A stretch of 24,270 nucleotides of DNA from an uncultured Flavobacterium sp. (GCA_946479395.1 CAMLFV010000008.1:1-24270); one strand, 5' to 3'; counted from the stretch's first letter, positions 8,587-16,888 are shown. Numbers and translations are program-made. Notes: generated from the letters alone by a model not told the origin.

Positions 8587-9621
8587 TTATTTCTCGTTAA
8601 ATAAATTAATTCTCTTTGCCCATGCAGTACGGCGTTCTAATACCAAACTATCAATAATCAACAGCAATAAAGCCAAGCCGATGAACCATTGAAACTGCGA
8701 CTGAAAATCGGCAATTTGTTGTGATTCAAAATCAGTTTTTTCTATTTTTTGTAAGGTTTGATCTACCAATTGCAACACCTCATCGGTTTTACTTCCATAA
8801 ATAAAAACGCCACCGGTACTATTTGCAATTTCCTTTAAAGTAGCATCGTTTAATTTGGTAACTACGGTTGATCCATCTACATCTTTTTTATAATCGATTG
8901 TTTTGCCGTTTTGTTTGATAGGAATTTGTCCGCCATTTGGTGTTCCAACTCCCACAGTAATAATCTTAATGCCTTTATCTTTCGCCATTGCAATCGCATC
9001 GCTAATTCCTTCGCCGTGATCTTCACCATCAGAAATCAAAATCATTACTTTGCTGGTTTTTGGATCATCAAAATAATTACTTCCAACTTCAATCGCTTCA
9101 CGCAGAGCCGTTCCCATACTTGAAACCATTTCGGTGTGCATATCTTGAATATACATTTTTGCCATGCTGTAATCGGTCGTAATTGGTAACATTGGAAAAG
9201 CCGATCCTGCATAACCTACAATCCCGATACGATCGGATGCCAGATTATTAATGATTTGCGATGCCAGTTGTTTTGATTTTCCCAAGCGCGATGGTGCAAT
9301 GTCTTCTGCCAGCATACTTTTAGAAACATCGATTGCAAAAACAATATCAACACCTTGGCGTTTTACGGTTTCTATTCTTGTTCCGAATTTTGGATTAAGC
9401 AATGCAATAATCAACGCAAAAACCGTTACAGCCAGCAATACCATTTTTATAAGCGGTTTGCTTGTGGTTGATGCTTCGGGTGCCAGACGTTTTAAATAAT
9501 TACCAGAACCAAATTCGGCAATTTTCTTTTTTTTCCAAACGGTATTCCATAGGTAAACTGCTATTAATAATGGAATTAACAGTAGTAAATAGAAATAAAA
9601 AGGTGTATCTAATCCCCACAT
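8587..9621 (-). CDS. batB: BatB: membrane-anchored VWA-domain protein
   Basis: 344 residues from ATG 9621, one base after the batA stop. A longer in-frame start at 9666 would add 15 polar residues and overlap batA, whereas MWGLDTPFYF is the usual family opening. Two N-terminal membrane segments (about 8-25 and 58-75) are followed by a von Willebrand A domain with a complete metal site: D98, S100 and S102 (DVSKS), T171, and D198 in ISDGED. A third membrane segment lies near the C-terminus (about 312-329). VWA MIDAS sites bind a divalent metal and partner proteins. BatA and BatB are close relatives lying side by side and are thought to form a pair acted on by the MoxR ATPase encoded at the head of the operon. 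Confidence 0.9.
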   Translation of the reverse strand: MWGLDTPFYFYLLLLIPLLIAVYLWNTVWKKKKIAEFGSGNYLKRLAPEASTTSKPLIKMVLLAVTVFALIIALLNPKFGTRIETVKRQGVDIVFAIDVSKSMLAEDIAPSRLGKSKQLASQIINNLASDRIGIVGYAGSAFPMLPITTDYSMAKMYIQDMHTEMVSSMGTALREAIEVGSNYFDDPKTSKVMILISDGEDHGEGISDAIAMAKDKGIKIITVGVGTPNGGQIPIKQNGKTIDYKKDVDGSTVVTKLNDATLKEIANSTGGVFIYGSKTDEVLQLVDQTLQKIEKTDFESQQIADFQSQFQWFIGLALLLLIIDSLVLERRTAWAKRINLFNEK

Positions 9622-9622
9622 T

Positions 9623-10624
9623 TTACACGAATCCTTTAAATAATGTTTTTCTCGAAATAAATTCAACTAATAATAAAGTCAAGGCTAAAAGCGCTAACGG
9701 ACGGAATAATTCGGTACGTTGCACAAACTTCTGCTCGTCGATTTTTGTTTTTTCCAATTGATTTATCTCTTCGTAAATATTTTCTAATCGTTTGGTATCT
9801 GTTGCACGGAAATATTTTCCGCCGGTTTTTTGAGCGATGATTTTCATCAGATTTTCATCAATCTCCACCTTCATGCGTTTGTATTCCAATTCGCCATTTG
9901 CTTTGATAGCTACAGGTGTTTCAGCCATTCCGTTGGTTCCAATACCAATTGTGTAAACCTTAATTTTAAATTCTTTGGCAATATCGGCAGCCATTTGCGG
10001 ATCGATCAATCCGGAATTGTTCACACCGTCGGTCATTAAAATAACCACTTTGCTTTTAGCTTTACTGTCTTTTAAACGGTTAACCGCCGTTGCCAAACCA
10101 ACGCCGATACCTGTTCCATCTTGAATAATTCGGTCGTACTTAATATCAGCCAACTGATTCAACAACATATTCTTATCGCTTGTTACAGGTGCTTTAGTGT
10201 ACGCTTCGGCAGCATAAACAACAATTCCCAAACGATCGTCGGTACGTTGTTTAATAAAATCGGCAGCCACTCTTTTTAAGGCTTCTAAACGGTTTGGTTT
10301 TAAATCGCGTGAAAGCATCGAACCAGAAACGTCGGTAGCTAAAACAATATCAACTCCGTTTGTTATTTTAGATTTTGTGCTTTTATCAACCGTTTGCGGT
10401 CTTGCCAATGCTACAATTAACGCAGCGAATGCCACGGCACGCAACACAAAAAGCAACGGATATAGTTTTGTTAGTAAGGTTTTACTGTTTTTAAAACCTT
10501 GTATGCTGCTTATTTTTACAGGAACTTTCTCGTTTTTACGGTTAACGTACCAATACCAGCCCAATGGCAGTAAAAGTAATAACAACCAAAAAAACTGCGG
10601 ATTTAAAAAGGTTATATTACTCAT
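9623..10624 (-). CDS. batA: BatA: membrane-anchored VWA-domain protein
   Basis: 333 residues. Membrane segments about 10-27 and 55-73, VWA domain about 88-280, and a C-terminal membrane segment (about 307-325). The metal site is complete: D98, S100, S102 (DVSGS), T171 (in DGTGIGVGLATA) and D199 (LMTDG). The motif order INGVDIVLATDVSGSM, RLGIVVYA and VVILMTDGVN is standard for Bacteroidetes BatA. The ATG overlaps the stop of the upstream gene by eight bases, suggesting coupled translation. The role is inferred from the family: an inner-membrane VWA protein in the Bat aerotolerance complex. It differs from BatB in lacking an ISDGEDHGEG-type third motif. Confidence 0.9.
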   Translation of the reverse strand: MSNITFLNPQFFWLLLLLLPLGWYWYVNRKNEKVPVKISSIQGFKNSKTLLTKLYPLLFVLRAVAFAALIVALARPQTVDKSTKSKITNGVDIVLATDVSGSMLSRDLKPNRLEALKRVAADFIKQRTDDRLGIVVYAAEAYTKAPVTSDKNMLLNQLADIKYDRIIQDGTGIGVGLATAVNRLKDSKAKSKVVILMTDGVNNSGLIDPQMAADIAKEFKIKVYTIGIGTNGMAETPVAIKANGELEYKRMKVEIDENLMKIIAQKTGGKYFRATDTKRLENIYEEINQLEKTKIDEQKFVQRTELFRPLALLALTLLLVEFISRKTLFKGFV

Positions 10625-12218
10625 TTGTATTTGCTACATTTAATTGAATGGATTCAATAATTCGTTGATCTATTTTTGCTCCGTATTCATCACCTTCTTT
10701 ATACAACACGCTTACTTCTTGAATACCGTTTTGCTGAATAAAAACGTACATGTCGTACTGCATTTTTATTGCTTCGCCCGATACAAAATTCTGTGCCACC
10801 AATGTTCCCGTACCTCTAATTCCGCGAACACCGTTTTGGGTAAATTCTTCGGCATTGTACGTTACATCTTTAGCACCGTATTGTTTGGCTGTTAGATCGA
10901 GCTTATATTTCAACATTTGATCTAAATTAATAGAATCGTTTGTTTGCGTTGCGGTTGTACCAACGGCAATTATCAATTGCGTTTTAAGGTTTGAATAGGC
11001 AAAAACGCTGGTTTGCGATTGCTGCTTTTCTTTGTCGGACTGTGGCATCTGAACACGCGTTAATGCTTCGGGCGTGCTTAAGATAACAGCAGGAAAACCA
11101 TAGTCTGACGTTACCCATTCGCGTTCGTACAAGCTTTTGTTCGATGCAAAAATGCTCCATTCGTACCCCGAACGAACTGCCTGAACAATATAAACAATTC
11201 CGGTAACAAAAAGCAAAAGCGTTGTTACACCAATTGGAATCCACAAACGCATTTGCTGACGTTTTTTAAAGCGACGCTCGCGTAATTTCACTCGTTCTGA
11301 CTGTTCTTCTGAAAAGCGTGGAATGGCTTTATCGATAGAAACCGAAATAACTTCTGATGTTCTGCGATCTTGTTCGATCTCGTTCATCATTGGTTCCGAT
11401 TTTGCGAATTTTACCAAATCGGCAGTTTGCAAAACGCGTTTTAAATCGTTAACCGATTCTTTGCTTAACTGTATTTTCTTTGTTTTTATGGTTTGAAAAA
11501 GCATCTGAATTACCTCTGACGTTGTTGATTCCTTTGCCGGAATTTCAAAAACTTCTTCGATATAATCCCTTATAACATCGGTCATTTCAGAATAATACGA
11601 TTTTACATCACCGTTTAAAACCAATCGTTTACCATCTAACAACTGTAACTTTTTGGTCACTTTTTCTAACGGAGTTTTGTATAAATCTTCTTCGGTTAAA
11701 TTTTTATCTTGAATGCGTTTAACAATAAAATAGGCTGCTACACCGGCAATTATAGAAAATAAAATACCAAACAAGTATTTCCATAATTTATCGGTATCGG
11801 TTTCGCCGCCAATTTGTGCTTTAATATCGTGCATTGGCTGTTTTAACGTATCAACCGTAACATTGTTCACTTTAATATTGAACAAATTGGTCTGATGATT
11901 TTTTCCATCGATATAAACCGATAAACGCGGAACTACATAATCACCTTCATCAAACTGGGTTAAGGTGTATTTTTTGATTAGTTCCATTTGTGATCCGTTT
12001 AAAACAGTATCGGTTTTAGATTGTTCTAATACTTCAAACGGACCAATATTCTGCTGGTTAGGAAAAACCACTTTGCTACCTTCGTTAGCGTTTGCCTTAA
12101 TGGTTAAATTAAACGCCGAACCTATTTTTATTTGAGTTGAATCTACCGCCGATGTTACCTGGGCAAAACCTGCCAAAGTACATAAACTTAAAAATAACGC
12201 AACTACTAATTTGTTCAT
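10617..12218 (-). CDS. BatD/DUF4381-like Bat-operon membrane protein with a second periplasmic domain
   Basis: 533 residues from ATG 12218, one base after the stop of the DUF58 gene (TAA-T-ATG). A longer in-frame start at 12266 would place 16 polar residues ahead of an obvious signal peptide (MNKLVVALFLSLCTLAGFAQ). Layout: periplasmic Ig-like beta domain (about 22-125, with an IKIGSAFNLTIKA strand as in BatD), membrane segment about 147-166, cytosolic helical region of about 157 residues (with YYSEMTDVIRDYIEEVFEIPA, the signature of DUF4381-like Bat proteins), second membrane segment about 326-346, and a second outside domain (about 350-533, opening YEWSIFASNKSLYEREWV). The last part resembles no family I can name with confidence. 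The position between DUF58 and batA suggests it links the cytosolic MoxR/DUF58 pair to the membrane VWA proteins. Confidence 0.82.
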   Translation of the reverse strand: MNKLVVALFLSLCTLAGFAQVTSAVDSTQIKIGSAFNLTIKANANEGSKVVFPNQQNIGPFEVLEQSKTDTVLNGSQMELIKKYTLTQFDEGDYVVPRLSVYIDGKNHQTNLFNIKVNNVTVDTLKQPMHDIKAQIGGETDTDKLWKYLFGILFSIIAGVAAYFIVKRIQDKNLTEEDLYKTPLEKVTKKLQLLDGKRLVLNGDVKSYYSEMTDVIRDYIEEVFEIPAKESTTSEVIQMLFQTIKTKKIQLSKESVNDLKRVLQTADLVKFAKSEPMMNEIEQDRRTSEVISVSIDKAIPRFSEEQSERVKLRERRFKKRQQMRLWIPIGVTTLLLFVTGIVYIVQAVRSGYEWSIFASNKSLYEREWVTSDYGFPAVILSTPEALTRVQMPQSDKEKQQSQTSVFAYSNLKTQLIIAVGTTATQTNDSINLDQMLKYKLDLTAKQYGAKDVTYNAEEFTQNGVRGIRGTGTLVAQNFVSGEAIKMQYDMYVFIQQNGIQEVSVLYKEGDEYGAKIDQRIIESIQLNVANTNE

Positions 12219-12219
12219 A

Positions 12220-13083
12220 TTATCGTGCTTTAAAGTAAGCCAATAGTTTTTTAACGTAGCTGTCATCGGTAGCTGTTTTAATAACTCCGGCGCCGCTGCG
12301 TGTAAATGTTGTTGTAAAATAATCTTCTAATTCTTGGTAATGTTCGCGGTAGGCTTTACGCACGTTGGCATCCCCTGTGTTAACGTATTGCGCTTCGTTT
12401 GTTTCGGCATCTTGCATTAAAACGTAACCCACATTGTTTAAATCTTGCTCGCGTTTGTCGTACACTTTTATGCCGGTAACATCGTGGCGTTTGGCTGCAA
12501 TGCGTAAAATACGATCGTAATCTTTCGTCATGAAATCAGACAGAACAAAAACAATTGCCTTCTTTTTCATTACTTTAGAAAGATACTCAAACGCTTGCCC
12601 GATATTGGTTTGATTGCTTTTTGGCTGAAAATTGATCAGCTCGCGAATGATTCTTAAAATATGCGATTTTCCTTTTTTAGGCGGAATAAACAATTCGATC
12701 TGATCCGAAAATAAAATCAGACCAATTTTATCGTTGTTCGTTGTTGCCGAAAAAGCCAATGTTGCGGCAATTTCTGTAACAATATCGCGTTTAAAATCGT
12801 TGGTGGAACCAAAATCTTGCGATCCGCTTACATCAACCATCAACATTAATGTTAACTCGCGTTCTTCTTCAAAAACCTTTACGTAAGGTTCGCTGTAGCG
12901 TGCGGTAACATTCCAATCGATTGCACGAATATCGTCTCCGTACTGATACTGGCGAACTTCGGCAAACGACATTCCTTTTCCTTTGAAAGAGGTATGGTAT
13001 TCGCCCGAAAAAATATGATCGCTTAACCTACGGGTTTTTATTTCGATTTTTCGAACCTTTTGTAAAATATCTTTTGTTTCCAT
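12220..13083 (-). CDS. DUF58-domain protein of the Bat operon
   Basis: 287 residues, with no signal peptide or membrane segment, so cytosolic. The DUF58 signature is clear: GKGMSFAEVRQYQYGDDIRAIDWNVTAR (about 36-62), in which YGDDIRAIDW is the hallmark. It runs into a VWA-like fold with DVSGS (D84, S86, S88) and FVLSDFM later. DUF58 proteins are almost always encoded next to MoxR ATPases, as here, and are thought to be their partners. It lies 74 bases downstream of moxR, across a hairpin repeat. The next gene starts one base after its stop. Confidence 0.9.
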   Translation of the reverse strand: METKDILQKVRKIEIKTRRLSDHIFSGEYHTSFKGKGMSFAEVRQYQYGDDIRAIDWNVTARYSEPYVKVFEEERELTLMLMVDVSGSQDFGSTNDFKRDIVTEIAATLAFSATTNNDKIGLILFSDQIELFIPPKKGKSHILRIIRELINFQPKSNQTNIGQAFEYLSKVMKKKAIVFVLSDFMTKDYDRILRIAAKRHDVTGIKVYDKREQDLNNVGYVLMQDAETNEAQYVNTGDANVRKAYREHYQELEDYFTTTFTRSGAGVIKTATDDSYVKKLLAYFKAR

Positions 13084-13088
13084 TTTTT

Positions 13089-13152
13089 TGTTTAAGGTTT
13101 AAAGTTTTCTTTGTTTCAGGTTGCTGTAACTTGAAACATTAAACTTGAAACA
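13089..13152. repeat. Nested hairpin repeat between moxR and the DUF58 gene
   Basis: Two nested stems fill most of the 74-base gap. The inner stem is GTTTCAGGTT (13113-13122) with AACTTGAAAC (13128-13137), with one mismatch that is G-U in RNA. The outer stem is GTTTAAGGTTTAAAG (13090-13104) with CATTAAACTTGAAAC (13137-13151), 12 of 15 matched. The runs of TTAAAC/TGAAAC units resemble intergenic repeats known in Flavobacterium. It has no T-tract in the operon direction, so it does not look like a terminator. Confidence 0.6.
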
Positions 13153-13157
13153 AAATT

Positions 13158-14162
13158 TTATGGCACTTCAATTTCGTTAACAATCTTGTTTATGATATCT
13201 ACGCTGGTTACGTTATCGGCTTCGGCTTCGTAAGTAATCCCAATTCTATGACGCAATACATCTAATACAACCGCACGTACATCTTCAGGAATTACATAAC
13301 CGCGACGACGGATAAACGCATAACATTTCGCCGCATTTGCCAAGTTGATAGATCCACGAGGCGATGCACCGTAACTAATGTAAGGTTTTAAACTTTCTAG
13401 TTTGAATTGTTCCGGATAACGGGTTGCAAAGATGATATCTAAAATATATTTTTCGATTTTTTCATCCATATAAACCTCTTTCACGGTTTGCTGTGCACGA
13501 AGAATTTGTTCAATAGAAACCACTGGATTAATCGTTGGAACAGTTCCTGCCAAATTTTGACGGATTACCAAACGTTCTTCTTCTAACTTTGGATAATCGA
13601 TCACGGTTTTAAGCATAAAACGGTCCATTTGTGCTTCTGGTAGCGGATACGTTCCTTCTTGTTCCACCGGGTTTTGCGTAGCCATTACCAAGAATGGTTT
13701 TTGCAGTTTATGTGTAGTATCGCCAATGGTAACTTGTTTTTCCTGCATAGCCTCTAACAACGCCGACTGCACTTTTGCAGGGGCACGGTTAATTTCATCG
13801 GCTAAAATAAAATTAGCAAAAACAGGTCCTTTTTTAATACTAAAATCGTTAACCTTTACGTTATAAATCATAGTACCAACCACATCGGCAGGTAATAAAT
13901 CGGGTGTAAACTGTATACGGCTAAAAGATCCGTCAACAGCTTTGGCTAGTGTATTAATTGCTAAAGTTTTAGCTAATCCTGGTACACCTTCCAGTAAAAT
14001 ATGCCCTTGCCCTAACAAACCAATTAGTAAGCGATCAATCATGTGTTTTTGCCCCACAATTGCTTTGTTCATTTCGGCAATAAGCAAATCAATAAATGCA
14101 CTTTCACGTTCTATTTTATCGTTAATAGAACGAATGTCAGTCGTGGTTGTTGTTGCTTCCAT
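13158..14162 (-). CDS. moxR: MoxR-family AAA+ ATPase, first gene of the Bat operon
   Basis: 334 residues, cytosolic. Complete AAA+ machinery: Walker A GVPGLAKT (59-66), Walker B ILADEINR with D122-E123, sensor-1 ATQNPVEQEGTYPLPEAQ (161-178), and arginine R181 in the MDRF motif. The lid domain has SYGASPRGSINL and the RRRGYVIPEDV stretch near 285-300. MoxR ATPases couple ATP hydrolysis to remodelling or activation of VWA-domain partners, and here four genes downstream encode DUF58 and VWA proteins. ATG 14162 begins a short polar leader (MEATTTTTD) and no better start is seen. The promoter should lie in the 153-base divergent gap to the AlbA_2 gene; I found no perfect TAnnTTTG on this strand there. 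Confidence 0.94.
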   Translation of the reverse strand: MEATTTTTDIRSINDKIERESAFIDLLIAEMNKAIVGQKHMIDRLLIGLLGQGHILLEGVPGLAKTLAINTLAKAVDGSFSRIQFTPDLLPADVVGTMIYNVKVNDFSIKKGPVFANFILADEINRAPAKVQSALLEAMQEKQVTIGDTTHKLQKPFLVMATQNPVEQEGTYPLPEAQMDRFMLKTVIDYPKLEEERLVIRQNLAGTVPTINPVVSIEQILRAQQTVKEVYMDEKIEKYILDIIFATRYPEQFKLESLKPYISYGASPRGSINLANAAKCYAFIRRRGYVIPEDVRAVVLDVLRHRIGITYEAEADNVTSVDIINKIVNEIEVP

Positions 14163-14229
14163 TATATTGTTTTCTCTATGTATTAATTTTCCTTACAAAT
14201 TGATTAAAATTTATTTGCTTAACTTGTTA

Positions 14230-14261
14230 ACAAATGGTTAAAATACACATTTGTATATTTG
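14230..14261 (+). promoter_or_regulatory. Candidate promoter (-7 box) with an overlapping dyad for the AlbA_2 gene
   Basis: TATATTTG (14254-14261) matches the Bacteroidetes -7 consensus TAnnTTTG and lies 54 bases before the GTG start. Immediately upstream, ACAAATG (14230-14236) and CATTTGT (14248-14254) form an inverted repeat with an 11-base spacer covering the expected -33 region, so it could be an operator. No good -33 TTG is seen at the usual distance. Confidence 0.4.
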
Positions 14262-14315
14262 TTTTAAGTATGTATTATCATTTTCTTTTTATAATTTTAA
14301 GATAAAACTTTCATT

Positions 14316-15461
14316 GTGATAAACAAACGGCTTTTAATTAAGAATTTACTGGCTCACCATACCGAAAACAGCTTCTTTGATAAAAAGCAGCAGCTAAACT
14401 TACACACTTTAGAAGGAAAAGCCAAATTTTTAAAACATGTTTGTTCTTTATCCAATTCAAACCCGTACAATCAGTCTTTTATTTTGGTGGGAATTGAAGA
14501 CGAAAAAAATACCATTATGGGTATTGATTTTTACGACGACAGCCATATTCAAAACCTATTGAATGCTTATTTGGAAAATCCACCACAGATACAATACGAA
14601 AACGTTATTTTTCCGCATCTGGAAAACGGAATGGTGGTAGGCTTGGTAACGATTTATCCGAAGAAAGGAAAATGCTACTTTAAAAAACGCATTTATACGA
14701 TTGACGAAGGTGCATCGTTTTCGCGCATTGGCAGTATATCGCACCCGGAATATCATACAGCAAAAATAAACAACAGTGAAATTGTCGATAGTATTTTAAA
14801 AGCATCTGTTACCAATTTACAGAATACTATTGACAGTGTGTTGCAGTTTGTTACTAAAAAGCATCCGGACATGAAACCGAAATATCATGTTTTTAAAGAA
14901 TATTTTACGTTGTGTTGGGCGGGTATTGAAAAAGTAAAAAAAGGCGAAGTTTATCTCTCTCGGGTTGATATCGAACTAATCAACGAACAAGTAAAAATAT
15001 TTTATTCGGCATTAGATGAGGTTTCGATCACTTTTAACGACAATGAATTTATCATTACAGAATACGTGAAAATAGGTTTCCGAAAAAACAACAGATACAT
15101 TCCGTTCAGCGTACAAAAAATTATATTTAGCGATTCTATGACGTATCAAATTACATCGGAAATTATTTTTGAAACGCCCGAAATAGACAAACGTCATTTG
15201 TATCATCTGTACAATTATTACACGCTTATTCTAAACAAACTATCGCAAAACAAACGCTTGGGCTTAACCGAACAAAACGATCTGCAAAACCTTTGTTATT
15301 CGCTTATGTTATGTTATCTTCACGGTTTCAAGAAAGCCAAAGAAGTATTGATCAATCATAAAGAAGTCTTTAAAAATTACAAACAACCTTTTTTATACAC
15401 CTCTTTTAAAGAAGTAATGCGCATTCTTCGAAAATTAAAATACGAAACACAAAATGAGTAA
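14316..15461 (+). CDS. AlbA_2/Schlafen-type (divergent AAA-4) DNA-binding-domain protein
   Basis: 381 residues with a GTG start; no ATG is available until about residue 69, after the domain has begun. The N-terminal half (about 1-145) looks like the AlbA_2/Schlafen AAA_4 fold: HTENSFFDKKQQLNLHT at the start, then FLKHVCSLSNSNPYNQSFILVGIEDE (usual SLANT-GG-I-IGV-D pattern), then NLLNAYLENPP and KGKCYFKKRIYTIDEGASFSRIGS. The second half (about 150-381) is mostly helical and I do not recognise it. Proteins with this domain are often annotated as ATP-binding or transcriptional regulators; the biochemical role is unclear. The last 8 bases overlap the start of the phosphatase gene, so the two are cotranslated and may act together. 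It is divergent from the Bat operon. Confidence 0.72.
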   Translation: MINKRLLIKNLLAHHTENSFFDKKQQLNLHTLEGKAKFLKHVCSLSNSNPYNQSFILVGIEDEKNTIMGIDFYDDSHIQNLLNAYLENPPQIQYENVIFPHLENGMVVGLVTIYPKKGKCYFKKRIYTIDEGASFSRIGSISHPEYHTAKINNSEIVDSILKASVTNLQNTIDSVLQFVTKKHPDMKPKYHVFKEYFTLCWAGIEKVKKGEVYLSRVDIELINEQVKIFYSALDEVSITFNDNEFIITEYVKIGFRKNNRYIPFSVQKIIFSDSMTYQITSEIIFETPEIDKRHLYHLYNYYTLILNKLSQNKRLGLTEQNDLQNLCYSLMLCYLHGFKKAKEVLINHKEVFKNYKQPFLYTSFKEVMRILRKLKYETQNE

Positions 15462-16182
15462 TACATTTGTAATTGGCGATATTCACGGAGGTTTAAAAGC
15501 ATTGCAGCAGGTTTTAAACCGTGCAAATGTTACTACCAATGATAAGCTAATTTTTTTAGGCGATTATGTTGATGGATGGAGCGAAACACCGGCTGTTTTA
15601 GATTTTCTGATTGATTTATCGGCAACCTATTCCTGTGTTTTTATGCAGGGAAATCACGAAGAAATGTTATTGAAATGGTTAAAAAAAGAAGACGATAACG
15701 AGCTTTGGCGTTTTCATGGCGGCGAAGTTACTGTACAATCGTATCAGAATATTCCTTTAAGAACTATAGAAAAGCATATTTCGTTTCTTGAAAAACTGAA
15801 CGAATATTATATTGATGACAAAAACCGATTATTTGTACATGCCGGTTTTACACATCTAAAAGGCGTGGCGTTTGAATATTTCCGTGGGATGTTCTGGTGG
15901 GATCGCACGCTTTGGGAAACCGCTATGGCTGTTGATGGCAATTTAAGTGCAGACAGTGTACGATATCCGCAGCGTTTAAAACTGTACAAAGAAATTTATG
16001 TTGGGCACACGCCGGTTATACGTTTTGGCGCATCGGCACCCATGAATTTTGCAAATGTTTGGAATGTTGATACTGGCGCAGCTTTTACCGGAAAATTATC
16101 TATTTTAAACGTTGATACCAAAGAATACTGGCAAAGCGATTCGCTTCCTGATTTATATCCTGCCGAAAAAGGAAGAAATTAA
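15454..16182 (+). CDS. PPP-family metallophosphoesterase (serine/threonine-phosphatase or ApaH-like)
   Basis: 242 residues, cytosolic. The binuclear-metal motifs of PPP phosphatases are in order: GDIHGG (8-13; D9, H11), GDYVDG (36-41; D37), GNHEEM (66-71; N67, H68), HAGF (129-132) and VGHTPV further on. The second motif is GDYVDGW rather than the common GDYVDRG, so the arginine that usually holds the substrate phosphate is replaced. I believe this GW form recurs in a flavobacterial clade, from memory only. Substrates could be phosphoproteins or dinucleotide polyphosphates; the sequence does not decide. The start overlaps the AlbA_2 gene by 8 bases (AATGAGTAA). Confidence 0.82.
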   Translation: MSNTFVIGDIHGGLKALQQVLNRANVTTNDKLIFLGDYVDGWSETPAVLDFLIDLSATYSCVFMQGNHEEMLLKWLKKEDDNELWRFHGGEVTVQSYQNIPLRTIEKHISFLEKLNEYYIDDKNRLFVHAGFTHLKGVAFEYFRGMFWWDRTLWETAMAVDGNLSADSVRYPQRLKLYKEIYVGHTPVIRFGASAPMNFANVWNVDTGAAFTGKLSILNVDTKEYWQSDSLPDLYPAEKGRN

Positions 16183-16195
16183 ATACAAAAATTTT

Positions 16196-16203
16196 TATAT
16201 TTG
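16196..16203 (+). promoter_or_regulatory. -7 promoter box for the outer-membrane barrel gene
   Basis: TATATTTG fits TAnnTTTG exactly and lies in the 38-base gap after the phosphatase, 17 bases before ATG 16221. No TTG is present at the -33 distance, so recognition may rest on the -7 box. It suggests the next gene has its own transcription start. Confidence 0.5.
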
Positions 16204-16220
16204 TCAAAAATATCATGATT

Positions 16221-16781
16221 ATGAAAAGATTACTTTTAGCAGTTTGCGCTTTAGTGGGCACAGCAAACGCGCAGGCACAGGCTTTAAACGAAGTAGAATT
16301 AAACATTTTTAATACGATTGTAAACCAGTCGGTTGAAATTGGTTACGAGCATTTTATCGATCAAGATCAATCAATCGGAGTGGATTTGTTAATTAACGAT
16401 CGTTTTTCGTACTACGGGCAAAACAAAAAAGCAAATAAGTTTAAGCAATTTAACACCAACGCCATTGCGGTAAACTACAGTTTTTATTTTGGTGGTAAAG
16501 AAGGCGAGCATGCATCGGGTTTTTACGCACAACCATTTTTAAAATACCGTTTTGGTGATTATGAGCAAGATAAAAAAGTTGCTGAAGGACAGTACGATAG
16601 ATTTAAAACTGACATGAATGCATTTATTCTTGGAGTAGGAGCAGGATACAAATTGGTTAAAAACGATGCTTTTACAGTTTCGCCTTTTGTAAATATTGGT
16701 AGAAATTTTAGTCAAGAAGTTTCTGATGAATTTATGGGAGTTGAATTAAATGCAGGTATTAATATTGGTTACCGTTTTTAA
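16221..16781 (+). CDS. Small outer-membrane beta-barrel protein, function unknown
   Basis: 186 residues from ATG 16221; an ATG two codons earlier (16215) is equally in frame, but MKRLLLAVCALVGTANAQAQ is a complete signal peptide by itself. The mature part (about 165 residues) is made of alternating polar and hydrophobic strands such as SVEIGYEHFIDQDQSIGVDLLI, FYAQPFLKYRFGDY and FILGVGAGYKLV, and ends in GYRF. A terminal F after an alternating strand is the usual outer-membrane barrel signal. Size and strands suit an eight-strand barrel. No enzymatic motif is seen. It is followed by a strong terminator. Confidence 0.75.
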   Translation: MKRLLLAVCALVGTANAQAQALNEVELNIFNTIVNQSVEIGYEHFIDQDQSIGVDLLINDRFSYYGQNKKANKFKQFNTNAIAVNYSFYFGGKEGEHASGFYAQPFLKYRFGDYEQDKKVAEGQYDRFKTDMNAFILGVGAGYKLVKNDAFTVSPFVNIGRNFSQEVSDEFMGVELNAGINIGYRF

Positions 16782-16800
16782 TAAAAGATAATCATAAAAC

Positions 16801-16836
16801 AAAAAAGCTGTTTCAATTTGAAACAGCTTTTTTGTT
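16801..16836 (+). terminator. Rho-independent terminator after the barrel gene
   Basis: Stem of 15 perfect base pairs, AAAAAAGCTGTTTCA with TGAAACAGCTTTTTT (16801-16815 with 16819-16833), loop ATT, T-tract at its end. It would also serve the minus strand because both ends are A/T tracts. Confidence 0.85.
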
Positions 16837-16851
16837 TTAAACTTTATGTTT

Positions 16852-16888
16852 AACTCTGTCAAAGTTTAAAACTTTGACAGAGTTTTTT
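16852..16888. terminator. Hairpin of the AACTCTGTCAAAGT family, probable bidirectional terminator after the lipoprotein M13 peptidase
   Basis: AACTCTGTCAAAGT (16852-16865) pairs perfectly with ACTTTGACAGAGTT (16871-16884) and is followed by TTTT on the plus strand. It lies 20 bases past the stop of the minus-strand peptidase gene. The hairpin at 19043 is similar in its outer sequence (AACTCT...AGAGTT), so both may belong to one repeat family. Confidence 0.65.

Noticed and set aside
9622..9666. Longer start for batB
   Set aside because: It would overlap batA and add a polar leader, while the ATG at 9621 begins the family-typical MWGLDTPFYF and lies one base after the batA stop.
5067..14162. 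MoxR-DUF58-VWA cluster as a new defence or novel complex
   Set aside because: Gene order, TPR proteins and BatD place it as the known Bacteroides aerotolerance (Bat) operon; only details are unusual.
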